Assembly: GCF_003002915.1 (NCBI RefSeq)
Contig: NZ_PVTG01000026.1
Span: forward strand, 1 to 45,033
DNA from: Geodermatophilus tzadiensis
GTDB taxonomy: Bacteria > Actinomycetota > Actinomycetes > Mycobacteriales > Geodermatophilaceae
Direction of reading: 5' to 3'
Length of the DNA stretch: 45,033 nucleotides
The notes beneath the pieces were generated by a model that had not been told where the DNA came from, did not search any database, and saw nothing but the letters and a program-made list of their open reading frames with translations. The first letter of the stretch is position 1. Every line of letters begins with the position of its first letter. The translations under genes and the position numbers were made by a program. Positions 25,484 through 34,117 of this stretch are shown piece by piece.

Positions 25484-26370
25484 CGCTCCGCCTGGACCTC
25501 GACGCCCTGGTCGCGATCGACGTGCACACCCACGTGCACGCCGACACGCACGGCCACATGGCGCTGGACGAGGAGCTGTCCGCCGCGGCGTCGAAGTACT
25601 TCAAGGGCGACCCGTACGACCCGACGGTGCCCGACATCGCCGCGGACTACCGGGCGAAGAACATGGCCGCCGTGGTGTTCAGCGTCGACACCGAGATGGC
25701 CACCGGTCAGCCGGCGCTGTCCAACGAGGAGATCGCCGACCTCGCCGCCGAGCACCCGGACGTGCTCATCCCCTTCGGCTCGGTCGACCCCGCCCGCGGC
25801 GTGTCGGGCATCCGGCTGGCCCGCAAGCTCGTGGAGCAGCACGGGGTCCGCGGGTTCAAGTTCCACCCGTCGATCCAGGCCTTCGAGCCCAACGACCGCT
25901 CGGTCTACCCGCTCTACGAGGAGCTGCAGAGCCTCGGCGTCCCGGCGCTGTTCCACACCGGCCAGACCGGCATCGGCGCGGGCCTCCCGGGCGGGCGCGG
26001 CATCAAGCTGCGGTACTCCGACCCCATGCTGCTCGACGACGTCGCCGCCGACTTCCCCGGCCTGACGATCATCATGGCGCACCCCTCGGTGCCCTGGCAG
26101 GACGCCGCCATCTCCGTGGCCACCCACAAGGCCAACGTCTACATCGACCTGTCCGGCTGGTCCCCCAAGTACTTCCCGCCGCAGCTGGTCAAGGCGGCCA
26201 ACGGGCTGCTGAAGAGGAAGGTGCTCTTCGGCTCCGACTACCCGCTGCTGCGGCCCGAGCGGTGGATCGCCGACTTCGAGCAGCTGGACATCAAGCCCGA
26301 GGTCAGGCCGCTCATCATGAAGGAGAACGCGATCCGGGCGTTGAACCTCGACCCGACCGGCCCACGATGA
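25480..26370 (+). CDS. Amidohydrolase-2 family hydrolase (CouO-like)
   Basis: A 296-residue TIM-barrel metal enzyme. Metal ligand candidates are H16 and H18 (DVHTHVH), H129 (FKFHPS), H159 (LFHTGQT), H201 (MAHPSVPW) and D253 (FGSDYP). GTG at 25480 overlaps the SDR stop. Relatives include decarboxylases and hydratases of aromatic acids. In the Rhodococcus cou cluster a protein of this family acts on the beta-keto-acyl-CoA to split off the two-carbon unit; its occurrence between SDR and ligase here supports that reading. A decarboxylase role is the main alternative. Confidence 0.85.
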   Translation: MTLRLDLDALVAIDVHTHVHADTHGHMALDEELSAAASKYFKGDPYDPTVPDIAADYRAKNMAAVVFSVDTEMATGQPALSNEEIADLAAEHPDVLIPFGSVDPARGVSGIRLARKLVEQHGVRGFKFHPSIQAFEPNDRSVYPLYEELQSLGVPALFHTGQTGIGAGLPGGRGIKLRYSDPMLLDDVAADFPGLTIIMAHPSVPWQDAAISVATHKANVYIDLSGWSPKYFPPQLVKAANGLLKRKVLFGSDYPLLRPERWIADFEQLDIKPEVRPLIMKENAIRALNLDPTGPR

Positions 26371-27914
26371 GGAACGCGGGCCTGGGCTCGTGGCCCGAGC
26401 GCCGGCTGCGCATCTCCCCGCACAAGCCGGCGATCTGGTTCGAGGGGACGACGACCACCCACGGCGAGTTCGCGCACCGGGTCCGCCGGGCGGCCGCGGC
26501 GCTGGACGCCCTCGGTGTCCGGCGCGGGGACCGGGTCGCGTGGTTCGGTGCCAACCACCCCGCCGCGCTGGAGGTCCTCTACGCGTGCGGGCAGCTCGGC
26601 GCCGTGTGGGTGCCGGTCAACGCCCGGTTCACCGTCCCCGAGGCGCGGTACGTGCTCGAGCACTCCGGCGCCACCGTCGTCGTCCACGGGCGGGAGCACG
26701 GGACGACGGCGGACGCGCTGCGGGCCGCGGTGCCCGCCGTCCGGCACTGGGCGGCCGCCGAGACCCCGCTCGAGGGCGGCGCGGACTCCCTCGACTGGCA
26801 GCAGCTGCTGGCCGACGCCGAGCCGGTGCTCCGCGACGAGACGGTTACCCTCGACGACCCCTGCCTGATCATGTACACCTCCGGCACCACCGGCCGGCCC
26901 AAGGGCGCCACGCTGACCCACGGGAACATGACCTGGTCGTGCATCAACCAGGTCCTCGGGTTCGACTTCACCCCGGACGAGCGCACGCTGGGCCTGGCGC
27001 CGCTGTTCCACATCGGCGGGCTCAACGGCACGCTCAACCCCACGCTGCTGCGGGGCGGGTGCGTCGTCCTGGTCCGCGGCTTCGACCCGCCGGCGACGCT
27101 CCGGGTCGTCGTCGAGCAGCGGGTGACGTCGTTCTTCGCGGTCCCGACCATGCTCGACGCCCTCAGCCGGCAGCCGGACTTCGACAACGTCGACCTGTCC
27201 GCGCTGCGCACGATCGGCGCCGCCGGGGCACCGCTCCCCCTCCCCCTGCTGCGCACCTGGCTGGACCGCGGCGTCACGGTGCAGCAGGCCTACGGCATGA
27301 CGGAGTCGGCACCGGCCGGCACGGCGCTCGACAGCGCGGACGCGGTGGCCAAGGTCGGCTCGGCGGGCAAGTCGCAGTTCTTCGTCGACGTCCGGGTGGT
27401 CCGCCCCGACGGGACCGAGTGCGCGCCCGGCGAGATCGGCGAGGTGGTGCTGTCCGGGCCGAACATCATGGCCGGCTACTGGAACGCCCCCGAGGCGACC
27501 GCGGCCGCCATCGTCGACGGCTGGTACCACTCCGGGGACGCCGGCTCGACCGACGAGGACGGCTACCTCTACATCCGCGACCGCTACAAGGACATGATCA
27601 TCTCCGGCGGGGAGAACGTGTACCCCGCCGAGGTCGAGTCGGCCCTCCTCGAGCTGCCCGACGTCCTCGAGGCCGCCGTCATCGGTGTGCCGGACCAGAC
27701 GTGGGGCGAGGTCGGCCTGGCCGTCGTCGTCCCCGCGCCCGGGTCGGCCGAGGACCCCGAGGCGATCCGCACCGCCCTCCGCCAGCGCCTGGCCGGCTTC
27801 AAGGTGCCGCGCCACGTCGAGTTCGTCCCCGAGCTGCCCAAGACCGCCACCGGGAAGATCCGCAAGCCCGACCTGCGCGACCGCTACGCCACCACCGAGG
27901 AGCACTCCGCATGA
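26367..27914 (+). CDS. AMP-dependent acyl-CoA ligase (CouL-like)
   Basis: A 515-residue ligase of the ANL superfamily. Motifs: YTSGTTGRPKGATLTHGN (A3), AYGMTES (A5), WYHSGDAGSTDEDGY (A7), RYKDMIISGGENVYPAEVE (A8) and the lysine in TATGKIRK (A10). ATG at 26367 overlaps the amidohydrolase stop (ATGA). An in-frame extension upstream lies inside the previous gene and is not used. It probably forms the aryl-propenoyl-CoA that starts the pathway, and that thioester may be the signal for the MarR repressor. This is a second, clearly different ligase from the one at 16602-18179. Confidence 0.9.
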   Translation: MRNAGLGSWPERRLRISPHKPAIWFEGTTTTHGEFAHRVRRAAAALDALGVRRGDRVAWFGANHPAALEVLYACGQLGAVWVPVNARFTVPEARYVLEHSGATVVVHGREHGTTADALRAAVPAVRHWAAAETPLEGGADSLDWQQLLADAEPVLRDETVTLDDPCLIMYTSGTTGRPKGATLTHGNMTWSCINQVLGFDFTPDERTLGLAPLFHIGGLNGTLNPTLLRGGCVVLVRGFDPPATLRVVVEQRVTSFFAVPTMLDALSRQPDFDNVDLSALRTIGAAGAPLPLPLLRTWLDRGVTVQQAYGMTESAPAGTALDSADAVAKVGSAGKSQFFVDVRVVRPDGTECAPGEIGEVVLSGPNIMAGYWNAPEATAAAIVDGWYHSGDAGSTDEDGYLYIRDRYKDMIISGGENVYPAEVESALLELPDVLEAAVIGVPDQTWGEVGLAVVVPAPGSAEDPEAIRTALRQRLAGFKVPRHVEFVPELPKTATGKIRKPDLRDRYATTEEHSA

Positions 27915-28369
27915 GCACCACGACCACCACCCTCGCCGAGCTGCCCGCCCTGAAGGGCACCGAGCTCGGCACCAGCGACTGGGTAGAGGTGACCCAGGAG
28001 CGGGTGAACCTGTTCGCCGACGCCACCGGGGACCACCAGTGGATCCACGTCGACGTCGAGCGGGCCAAGGCCGAGAGCCCCTTCGGCGGCCCCATCGGGC
28101 ACGGGTACCTGACGCTGTCCCTGCTCATCCCGATGTGGTCGGAGGTGCTCGTCGTCACCGACATGACGATGGGCGTGAACTACGGGCTCAACAAGGTCCG
28201 CTTCCCCGCCCCCGTGCCGGTCGGCGCCAAGCTGCGCCTCACCGCCACGCTCAAGGACGTCGAGGAGATCCCCGGCGGACTGCAGATCACCGCCACCGCC
28301 GTCATCGAGGCCGAGGGCGGCAGCAAGCCGGTCTGCATCGCCGAGCCGGTCTACCGCTTCTACGGCTGA
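27911..28369 (+). CDS. MaoC-family enoyl-CoA hydratase
   Basis: A 152-residue hotdog-fold hydratase. The hydratase-2 catalytic motif is present as FADATGDHQWIHVD (residues about 36-49, Asp and His), followed by GPIGHGYLTLSLL. ATG overlaps the ligase stop (ATGA). It should add water across the double bond of the enoyl-CoA made by the ligase, giving the 3-hydroxyacyl-CoA used by the SDR. All four enzymes of a deacetylating beta-oxidation route are thus in one operon. A strong palindrome ends the operon. Confidence 0.88.
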   Translation: MSTTTTTLAELPALKGTELGTSDWVEVTQERVNLFADATGDHQWIHVDVERAKAESPFGGPIGHGYLTLSLLIPMWSEVLVVTDMTMGVNYGLNKVRFPAPVPVGAKLRLTATLKDVEEIPGGLQITATAVIEAEGGSKPVCIAEPVYRFYG

Positions 28370-28370
28370 C

Positions 28371-28400
28371 CGACGTCCCGACGACGTCGTCGGGACGTCG
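28371..28400. terminator. Palindromic terminator of the SDR-MaoC operon
   Basis: A perfect 30-bp palindrome (15 bp on each side, so about a 13-bp stem with a minimal loop) begins one base after the MaoC stop codon. It separates this operon from the FAD monooxygenase. Confidence 0.7.
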
Positions 28401-28430
28401 TCGGGCGGGCCGTCAGCGGCCGACCCGCCG

Positions 28431-28464
28431 CTTGGCGCGTGCTTGGACCGCCTCCGGTCACCGT
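28431..28464 (+). promoter_or_regulatory. SARP-type heptamer repeats before the FAD monooxygenase
   Basis: CTTGGCG (28431-28437) and CTTGGAC (28442-28448) start exactly 11 bp apart. CACCGT at 28459-28464 lies at the same offset, 16 bp from TTGGA, as CACAGT in the repeat before the lysX operon. SARPs bind such repeats just upstream of -10 boxes. Confidence 0.55.
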
Positions 28465-28493
28465 GGCCCCAACCCCGGACCGAGGAGGACCCG

Positions 28494-30101
28494 ATGACCG
28501 CACCCGCCGCAGGGACCGGCGACGCCCGCACCGTCCTGGTCGTCGGGGCCGGACCGGTGGGCCTGACCGCGGTCTGCGAGCTGGTCCGCCAGGGCGCCCG
28601 CGTGCGGCTGGTCGACGCGCTGCCCGAGCCCACCGACCAGTCGCGCGCCGTCGTCGTCCACCCGCGCACCCAGGAGCACCTGGCCGCCATGGGCGTCCTC
28701 GACCGGCTCGAGGCACGGGCGCTCGCGATCACCGCGCTGGAGCTGCGGGCCGGGCGGGAGGCCACGCTGCGGGTGCACGCGACCACCGCCGAGGTGGACT
28801 CGCGCTTCCCCCGCATCCTCGACCTGGCCCAACCGGAGACCGAGGCGTTCCTGACCGCCCTGGCCGGCGAGCTCGGGATCACCGTGGAGCGCGGCACGTC
28901 CCTCGACGGCCTCGACCAGGACGACGACGGTGTCACCGTCACGCTGACCTCCCCCACCGGGACCACGCGGCACCGCTACGGCTGGGTGGTGGGCACCGAC
29001 GGCGGCCACAGCCGGGTGCGGGCCGCCGTCGGCACCCGCCTCGAGGGCGTGTTCTCCGGCCGGCACTTCCTCTTCGCCGACGTCGCCGCGGAGGGCGCGC
29101 CGTCGGCCGACACCATCCGCATGTACCTGCACCCCGACGGCATCGGCGGCGCGTTCCCCATGCCGGGCGGGCGTCTCCGGCTGCTGTTCCTCGTCGGCGC
29201 CCCGGCACCCGGCGCCCGGCCGACGCTCGAGCAGACGCAGCGGCTCGTCGCCGAGCGGATGGGCGGGGCGTGGCGGCTGGACGATCCGCGGTGGCTCACC
29301 TACTTCGAGGTGCACCACGGGCAGGTCCCGCAGTACCGCTCCGGCCGGGTGCTGCTCGCCGGGGACGCCGCGCACGTCCACAGCCCGGCCGCCGGGCAGG
29401 GCATGAACACCGGCGTGCAGGACGCGGTGAACCTGGCCTGGAAGCTGGCCCTGGTGAGCACCGGCCGGGCCGCACCGGAGCTGCTGGACACCTACCAGGC
29501 CGAGCGGCACCCGGTCGGCGCCCGGGTGGTGCGGCTGACCAGCACCCTGACGGACGTGATGAGCGCGGACGGGACGCTCGCGCACCTGCGCGACCTCGCG
29601 CTCTCGGTCCTGGGGCACGTGCCGGCGGCGGGTGAGCAACTGGTGTCGGCCATGACCGAGACGACCATCGCCTACCGCGGCAGCCCCGCCGTCACCGGCC
29701 TCGCCGGCGGGCGGCGGCACGCCTCCCCCGGCGACCACGCACCCGACGTGCCCGGCCTGATCACCGCCGACGGCGCGCAGGCGTGGATCGGGGACCTGCT
29801 CCGCCGTCCCGGGTTCCTGCTGCTCACGACCACCGGCGACCCCGCGGTGCTCGACCGGCTGCGGAGCGCCCTCGGCGCCCTCGGCTCGGTCGTGCCCGTG
29901 GTCGCCACCGCCGCCGGCGCACCCGCGGACGCCCTCGTCGACCCCGCCGGGGCGGTCGCGCACCGCTACGGCACCGGTGCGGCGGGGCTCGCCCTCATCC
30001 GGCCCGACGGCTACGTCGGCTACCTGTCGGCCGGCAGCGACGACCGGGCCGTCACCGAGTACCTGACCGACCTCCTGCACGTGCAGCCGCAGCCCGCCTG
30101 A
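28494..30101 (+). CDS. FAD-dependent aromatic monooxygenase (PheA/TfdB family)
   Basis: A 535-residue flavoprotein hydroxylase. FAD motifs are VVGAGPVGLTAV (about residues 14-25), the DG motif GTDGGHSRVR (about 168-177) and GDAAHVHSPAAGQGMNTGVQ (about 290-309). The C-terminal thioredoxin-like domain ends LIRPDGYVGYLS, usual for phenol, resorcinol and antibiotic hydroxylases. GAGGAGG precedes the ATG at 28494. It has its own promoter region after a terminator and carries SARP-type repeats. It should hydroxylate an aromatic or polyketide-like ring using NAD(P)H and oxygen. Both catabolic and biosynthetic roles are possible; the SARP repeats lean to regulated secondary metabolism. Confidence 0.88.
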   Translation: MTAPAAGTGDARTVLVVGAGPVGLTAVCELVRQGARVRLVDALPEPTDQSRAVVVHPRTQEHLAAMGVLDRLEARALAITALELRAGREATLRVHATTAEVDSRFPRILDLAQPETEAFLTALAGELGITVERGTSLDGLDQDDDGVTVTLTSPTGTTRHRYGWVVGTDGGHSRVRAAVGTRLEGVFSGRHFLFADVAAEGAPSADTIRMYLHPDGIGGAFPMPGGRLRLLFLVGAPAPGARPTLEQTQRLVAERMGGAWRLDDPRWLTYFEVHHGQVPQYRSGRVLLAGDAAHVHSPAAGQGMNTGVQDAVNLAWKLALVSTGRAAPELLDTYQAERHPVGARVVRLTSTLTDVMSADGTLAHLRDLALSVLGHVPAAGEQLVSAMTETTIAYRGSPAVTGLAGGRRHASPGDHAPDVPGLITADGAQAWIGDLLRRPGFLLLTTTGDPAVLDRLRSALGALGSVVPVVATAAGAPADALVDPAGAVAHRYGTGAAGLALIRPDGYVGYLSAGSDDRAVTEYLTDLLHVQPQPA

Positions 30102-30116
30102 CCGGGCGCCCCGCCC

Positions 30117-30150
30117 GTTGGAGCCGGGTTGGAGGCGGGCTCGCCACAGT
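30117..30150 (+). promoter_or_regulatory. SARP-type heptamer repeats before the lysX operon
   Basis: Two identical heptamers GTTGGAG (30117-30123 and 30128-30134) start 11 bp apart. CACAGT at 30145-30150 follows at the same offset as in the site at 28431-28464. The first start codon of the operon is 55 bp after the second heptamer. Confidence 0.6.
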
Positions 30151-30189
30151 CCCGGTCGCGACACCGGCCCGCACCTGGGAGGACGACCG

Positions 30190-30306
30190 ATGACCCGGCA
30201 TGCGCGCATCCACCCCGCCGACGAGGAGCTCGGCGGACAGCCGGCCCGGACGCCGCCGACGGCCGTGGTCGCCGGCGAGCACCGCCGGCACGTGGCGACC
30301 CGGTGA
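30190..30306 (+). CDS. Small protein translationally coupled to lysX
   Basis: A 38-codon frame with a strong ribosome site (GGGAGG, 7-10 bp before the ATG). Its stop overlaps the GTG of the lysX-like gene (GTGA), which has no ribosome site of its own. That arrangement suggests the small frame is truly translated and feeds ribosomes to lysX. The product is polar and basic (MTRHARIHPADEELGG and so on), without signal or membrane segment. No family is recognised; it may be only a leader. Confidence 0.45.
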   Translation: MTRHARIHPADEELGGQPARTPPTAVVAGEHRRHVATR

Positions 30307-33300
30307 GCGCGCCGGAGACGCCCGGCGGGACGGGCGCGGCGGCCGACCAGCGCGCGCACCGGCTGCGCAAGCTCGCGGCGCTGCACGAGCGCCGGGCGCT
30401 CCCCTACCGCTACCCCACCGACGCCACCGCCGCCGGCCTGCACGACCGGTACGCCGGCCTGGCGCCGGACCAGCGGGCGGCCGACCGGGTGCGGGTCGCC
30501 GGCCGGCTCGAGCTGGTGCGCCGCCAGGGCCACCTGACCTTCGCCACGCTGCGCGACCGCACCGGCACGGTGCAGCTGTTCGTCGACAGCTCGGTGCTCG
30601 GCGCCGACCGGCACGCCGAGTTCGACGACGTCGACCGCGGCGACTGGCTGGGCGCCGAGGGCACCGTGATCACCACCCGGCGCGGTGAGCTGTCGGTGTG
30701 CGTGGCGGACTTCGCCGTCCTCGGCAAGGCGCTGCTCCCGCCGCCGGACCCCCACCGGGGGCTGCCCGACGTCGAGACCCGCTACCGGCAGCGCTACACC
30801 GACCTGGAGGTCAACGAGCGGACCCGCGAGGTCTTCCGGATCCGGCACACCGCCGTGCGCGCCATCCGCCGGCACCTGGAGGACCGCGGCTTCACCGAGG
30901 TCGAGGGGCCGGTGCTGCAGAGCATCCAGGGCGGCGCCAGCGCGCGCCCGTTCGTCACCCACCACAACGCGCTCGACCTGGACCTCTACCTGCGCATCGC
31001 GCTGGAGCTGCACCTCAAGCGGCTGATCGTCGGCGGCATGGAGCGGGTCTTCGAGATCGGCCGGGTGTTCCGCAACGAGGGCATCGACACCCGCCACAAC
31101 CCCGAGTTCACGATGCTCGAGGCGTACCAGGCCTTCGCCGACTACGGCGACATGATGGACCTGGTCGAGGACACGGTCACCGCCGCCGCCCGGGCCGCGC
31201 TCGGCGAGGACCTCGTCGTCCACCACGGCGGCCACGACATCGACCTGGGCGCCGCGCCGTGGCCCCGCCGGCGCTTCGCCGACATGATCACCGACGTCAC
31301 CGGCGCGGTCATGCACCCGGCGATGCCGGTCGAGGAGGCCCGCGCCGTGCTCGACCGGCTCGGCCTCCCCTACGAGGCGGGCTGGGGCCCCGGCCGGCTG
31401 ATGAAGGAGGTCTACGACGAGCGCGTGCAGCACGACGTCGTCGGGCCGGTCTTCTGCGTCGACTACCCGCGCGAGGTCTCCCCGCTGGCCCGCACCCACC
31501 GCGACGACCCCGCCTACGTCGAGCGCTTCGAGCTGATCGTCGCCGGCTTCGAGCTGTGCAACGCCTACTCCGAGCAGAACGACGCCGTCGAGCAGCTGGC
31601 CGCCTTCGAGGCCGAGGCGCGCGCCAAGGAGCACGGGGACCCCGAGGCCGGCGACGTCGACCTGGACTACGTGCGGGCGCTCGAACGCGGCATGCCCTGC
31701 ACCGGCGGCCTCGGCGTCGGCATCGACCGGCTGGTGATGCTGCTGGCCGGCGTCGACTCCATCCGCGAGGTCATCCTCTTCCCGACCCTGCGGCCGGAGT
31801 CCGGACCACCACCCGGGGGCGGCCCCGGCGGCGCGCCGCGGCCACTGGTCACCCCCACGCCGGTCCCGGCCGACGGCGGCCCGGTGACCGCGCTGCCCGA
31901 CCTCGCCCCGTCGGCGCACCCGGTGCCCGCGCCGCCGCCCCGCGCGCAGGTGCGCCCGCGCACCGTCGCGCTGCTGTCGGCGCTGACCGCGCTGTGCGGC
32001 GTCCTGCAGCTCGCCGTCCGCCTGCCGGTGGTGCACGACCGGATCGGCGGCGGGACGGTGGACGTCGACCCGCTGTGGGTGCCCGTCGCGGGCTCGGTGG
32101 CCTCCGTCGTGGTCGGCCTGCTGCTCCTCCTGCTCGCCCGGCAGCTCGCCCGGCGCAAGCACCGCGCGTGGCAGCTGGTCGTCGCGCTGTTCGCGGTCGG
32201 GGCGGTCGCGCACGCGGTCAAGGGGCCGCACCCGGTCGCGGTGGCGCTGTGCATCGCGATGGTCGTCGCGCTGGTGGGTGCCCGCTCGGCGTTCCGCGCG
32301 CCCGGCGACCCGCCGTCGCTGCTGCGGCTGCTGCACGTCCTGCCGCTGTACCTCGGCGGGGTCCTGCTGTTCGGCCTGACCACGCTGTGGGCCGAGCGCG
32401 CCCGCGTCGACCCGGCCCTCACCCCCGGCGGCGCGCTGGAGACGGTGCTCGGCGGGCTGGTCGGCCTCGACGGGCCCTACACCTACCGCTCGGCGTTCCT
32501 CGCCCGGTTCCTCCCCGACGCGCTCCTCGCCCTCGGCGTCGCCGGGCTCGTCGTCCTCGGTGTCCTGCTGTTGCGGCCGCTGGCCGCCCGCCGGCCGCAC
32601 ACCGGGGAGGACTGGGCGCACGCCTCGCGCCTGGTGCACACCTACGGCTGGGACACGCTGGCCTACTTCTCGCTGCGCGACGACAAGAGCTTCTTCTTCT
32701 CCAGCGACGGCGAGGCGTTCCTCGCCTACACCTACCTGGGCGGGTACGCGCTGGTGTCCGGGGACCCCGTGGGCGCCCGGGACTCCGTGGTGCGGGTCCT
32801 CGACGAGTTCCTCGCCCTGTGCGACGAGCGCGCGTGGACGCCGGCGCTGCTCGCCGTCCGCGAGGCGAGCATGCCGCTGTACGCCTCGCGCGGGTTCACC
32901 TCGGTCTACCTCGGCGACGAGGCGGTCATCGACTGCCGGAAGCCGCTGCTCGAGGGCGCCGGGCACAAGAGCCTGCGCGCGGCCGTGCGGCGGGTGGGCC
33001 GCACCCACCGGTTCCGGCTGCTCGCCGAGGCCGACGCGCCGCCGGCGCTGGTCGACCAGCTCAACGCGATCAGCGCCCGCTGGCGCGGGAAGGCACCGGA
33101 GCGCGGGTTCACCATGACGCTGTCGCAGGACGTGCGCGGCGCGGGTGCCGACCCGCAGTTCCTGCTCTGCGTGGCCCTCGACGAGCGCGGCGTGCCCGGC
33201 GGCTTCCTGCGGCTGGTGCCGGCCTACGGCCCGTCCTTCGGCTACACGCTGGACCTGATGCGGCACGACCCGGGCGCCCCGAACGGGATGACCGAGTTCC

Positions 33301-33674
33301 TCATCGCGCAGACCGCCGCCGCCCTGGGCGCCCGCGGCGTGGCCCGGCTGTCGATGAACTTCGCCGTGTGGGGCCGGCTGTTCGCCGACGACGTCGAGTT
33401 CACCCCGGCGCAGCGCGCGGCCCGCTGGGCGGTCGGCGTGCTCAACCCGTTCTTCCAGATCCGCTCGCTGCGCGACTTCAACGAGCGGTTCCACCCCGAG
33501 TGGCTCCCGCGCGTCCTCGCCGTCCGCCGGCGCGCGGACCTCCCGCGGGTGGGCCTGCGCTACGCCGGCGCCGAGGGCTTCCTCACCGTCCCGGGCCTCG
33601 GGTCGCTGCTCGTGCCCCGCGCCGTCGGCGGCGTGCCGGCGCCGCCCGACCCACCGGGCCGGGCGGCGGCGTGA
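30303..33674 (+). CDS. lysX: LysX-type bifunctional lysyl-tRNA synthetase / lysyl-phosphatidylglycerol synthase, domain order reversed
   Basis: A 1123-residue fusion. Residues 1-500 form a full class II LysRS: OB-fold (about 55-145), motif 2 at about 253 (RVFRNEGIDTRHNPEFTMLE) and motif 3 at about 469 (GLGVGIDRLVMLLAG). A Pro-rich linker (about 505-550) leads to 6 or so membrane helices (about 554-760), then the DUF2156 lysyl-transferase domain of MprF (about 770-1110, with SFFFSSDGEAFLAY and LSMNFAVWGRLF). It should charge tRNA with lysine and pass it to phosphatidylglycerol, lowering surface charge and giving resistance to cationic peptides. In mycobacterial LysX the MprF part comes first. 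GTG at 30303 is coupled to the small upstream frame. Confidence 0.88.
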   Translation: MSAPETPGGTGAAADQRAHRLRKLAALHERRALPYRYPTDATAAGLHDRYAGLAPDQRAADRVRVAGRLELVRRQGHLTFATLRDRTGTVQLFVDSSVLGADRHAEFDDVDRGDWLGAEGTVITTRRGELSVCVADFAVLGKALLPPPDPHRGLPDVETRYRQRYTDLEVNERTREVFRIRHTAVRAIRRHLEDRGFTEVEGPVLQSIQGGASARPFVTHHNALDLDLYLRIALELHLKRLIVGGMERVFEIGRVFRNEGIDTRHNPEFTMLEAYQAFADYGDMMDLVEDTVTAAARAALGEDLVVHHGGHDIDLGAAPWPRRRFADMITDVTGAVMHPAMPVEEARAVLDRLGLPYEAGWGPGRLMKEVYDERVQHDVVGPVFCVDYPREVSPLARTHRDDPAYVERFELIVAGFELCNAYSEQNDAVEQLAAFEAEARAKEHGDPEAGDVDLDYVRALERGMPCTGGLGVGIDRLVMLLAGVDSIREVILFPTLRPESGPPPGGGPGGAPRPLVTPTPVPADGGPVTALPDLAPSAHPVPAPPPRAQVRPRTVALLSALTALCGVLQLAVRLPVVHDRIGGGTVDVDPLWVPVAGSVASVVVGLLLLLLARQLARRKHRAWQLVVALFAVGAVAHAVKGPHPVAVALCIAMVVALVGARSAFRAPGDPPSLLRLLHVLPLYLGGVLLFGLTTLWAERARVDPALTPGGALETVLGGLVGLDGPYTYRSAFLARFLPDALLALGVAGLVVLGVLLLRPLAARRPHTGEDWAHASRLVHTYGWDTLAYFSLRDDKSFFFSSDGEAFLAYTYLGGYALVSGDPVGARDSVVRVLDEFLALCDERAWTPALLAVREASMPLYASRGFTSVYLGDEAVIDCRKPLLEGAGHKSLRAAVRRVGRTHRFRLLAEADAPPALVDQLNAISARWRGKAPERGFTMTLSQDVRGAGADPQFLLCVALDERGVPGGFLRLVPAYGPSFGYTLDLMRHDPGAPNGMTEFLIAQTAAALGARGVARLSMNFAVWGRLFADDVEFTPAQRAARWAVGVLNPFFQIRSLRDFNERFHPEWLPRVLAVRRRADLPRVGLRYAGAEGFLTVPGLGSLLVPRAVGGVPAPPDPPGRAAA

Positions 33675-34117
33675 GGCGGGCGGGCACGGTCCTCGGGACG
33701 GGAGTCGTGCTCGCGGCCCTGCTCGGCGCCCTCGCGGTCGTCTCCTGGGCCGCCCGGGACCGGGCGCCGTTCGGGCCGGGCTCCCTCGCCGCGGTCGAGC
33801 GGGCGGTGACCGCGGCGGGGCTGCGGGTCTGCGCCACCGCCGACGTGGCCCACGACCTGCCCGGCGGCAGCCTCGGCGGCCGCGCCTACGAGGTGGCCGC
33901 GACCTGCCCGGGGGCAGCGGTGACCGTCGTCGTCGACCGGTTCGCCTCCCCCGGTGCCCGGGACGCCGCCGCCCGGCGCTTCGAGTCGCTGACCCGCCCG
34001 CGCGGCAGCGGGGCCGTGCTCACCGTGGCCGACGCGACGGTGCTGCTGCCCGGCACCGGGGACGAGGACACGCGACGGCGGCTGCGCGCGGCGCTGGTGG
34101 GCGAGGGCGCCCGGTGA
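33671..34117 (+). CDS. Small anchored or secreted protein in the lysX operon
   Basis: A 148-residue protein that begins with a basic pair and a hydrophobic stretch (VLGTGVVLAALLGALAVVSW), a signal anchor or signal peptide. The outside domain includes two cysteines (VCATADV and ATCPGAAV) that may pair, and ends in an arginine-rich helix. GTG overlaps the lysX stop (GTGA) and its own stop overlaps the next GTG. I do not recognise the family. Its tight position between lysX and a permease suggests a role in the envelope. Confidence 0.7.
   Translation: MRRAGTVLGTGVVLAALLGALAVVSWAARDRAPFGPGSLAAVERAVTAAGLRVCATADVAHDLPGGSLGGRAYEVAATCPGAAVTVVVDRFASPGARDAAARRFESLTRPRGSGAVLTVADATVLLPGTGDEDTRRRLRAALVGEGAR

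Noticed and set aside
26262..26366. Longer start for the acyl-CoA ligase at 26262
   Set aside because: It would overlap the amidohydrolase by over 100 bp; the ATG at 26367 with the ATGA overlap fits the rest of the operon.
28458..33494. Open frame of about 1,680 codons on the minus strand across the monooxygenase and lysX genes
   Set aside because: It is antisense to well-supported genes, has low-complexity Gly/Arg/His composition without domains, and results from high GC in the wobble position.
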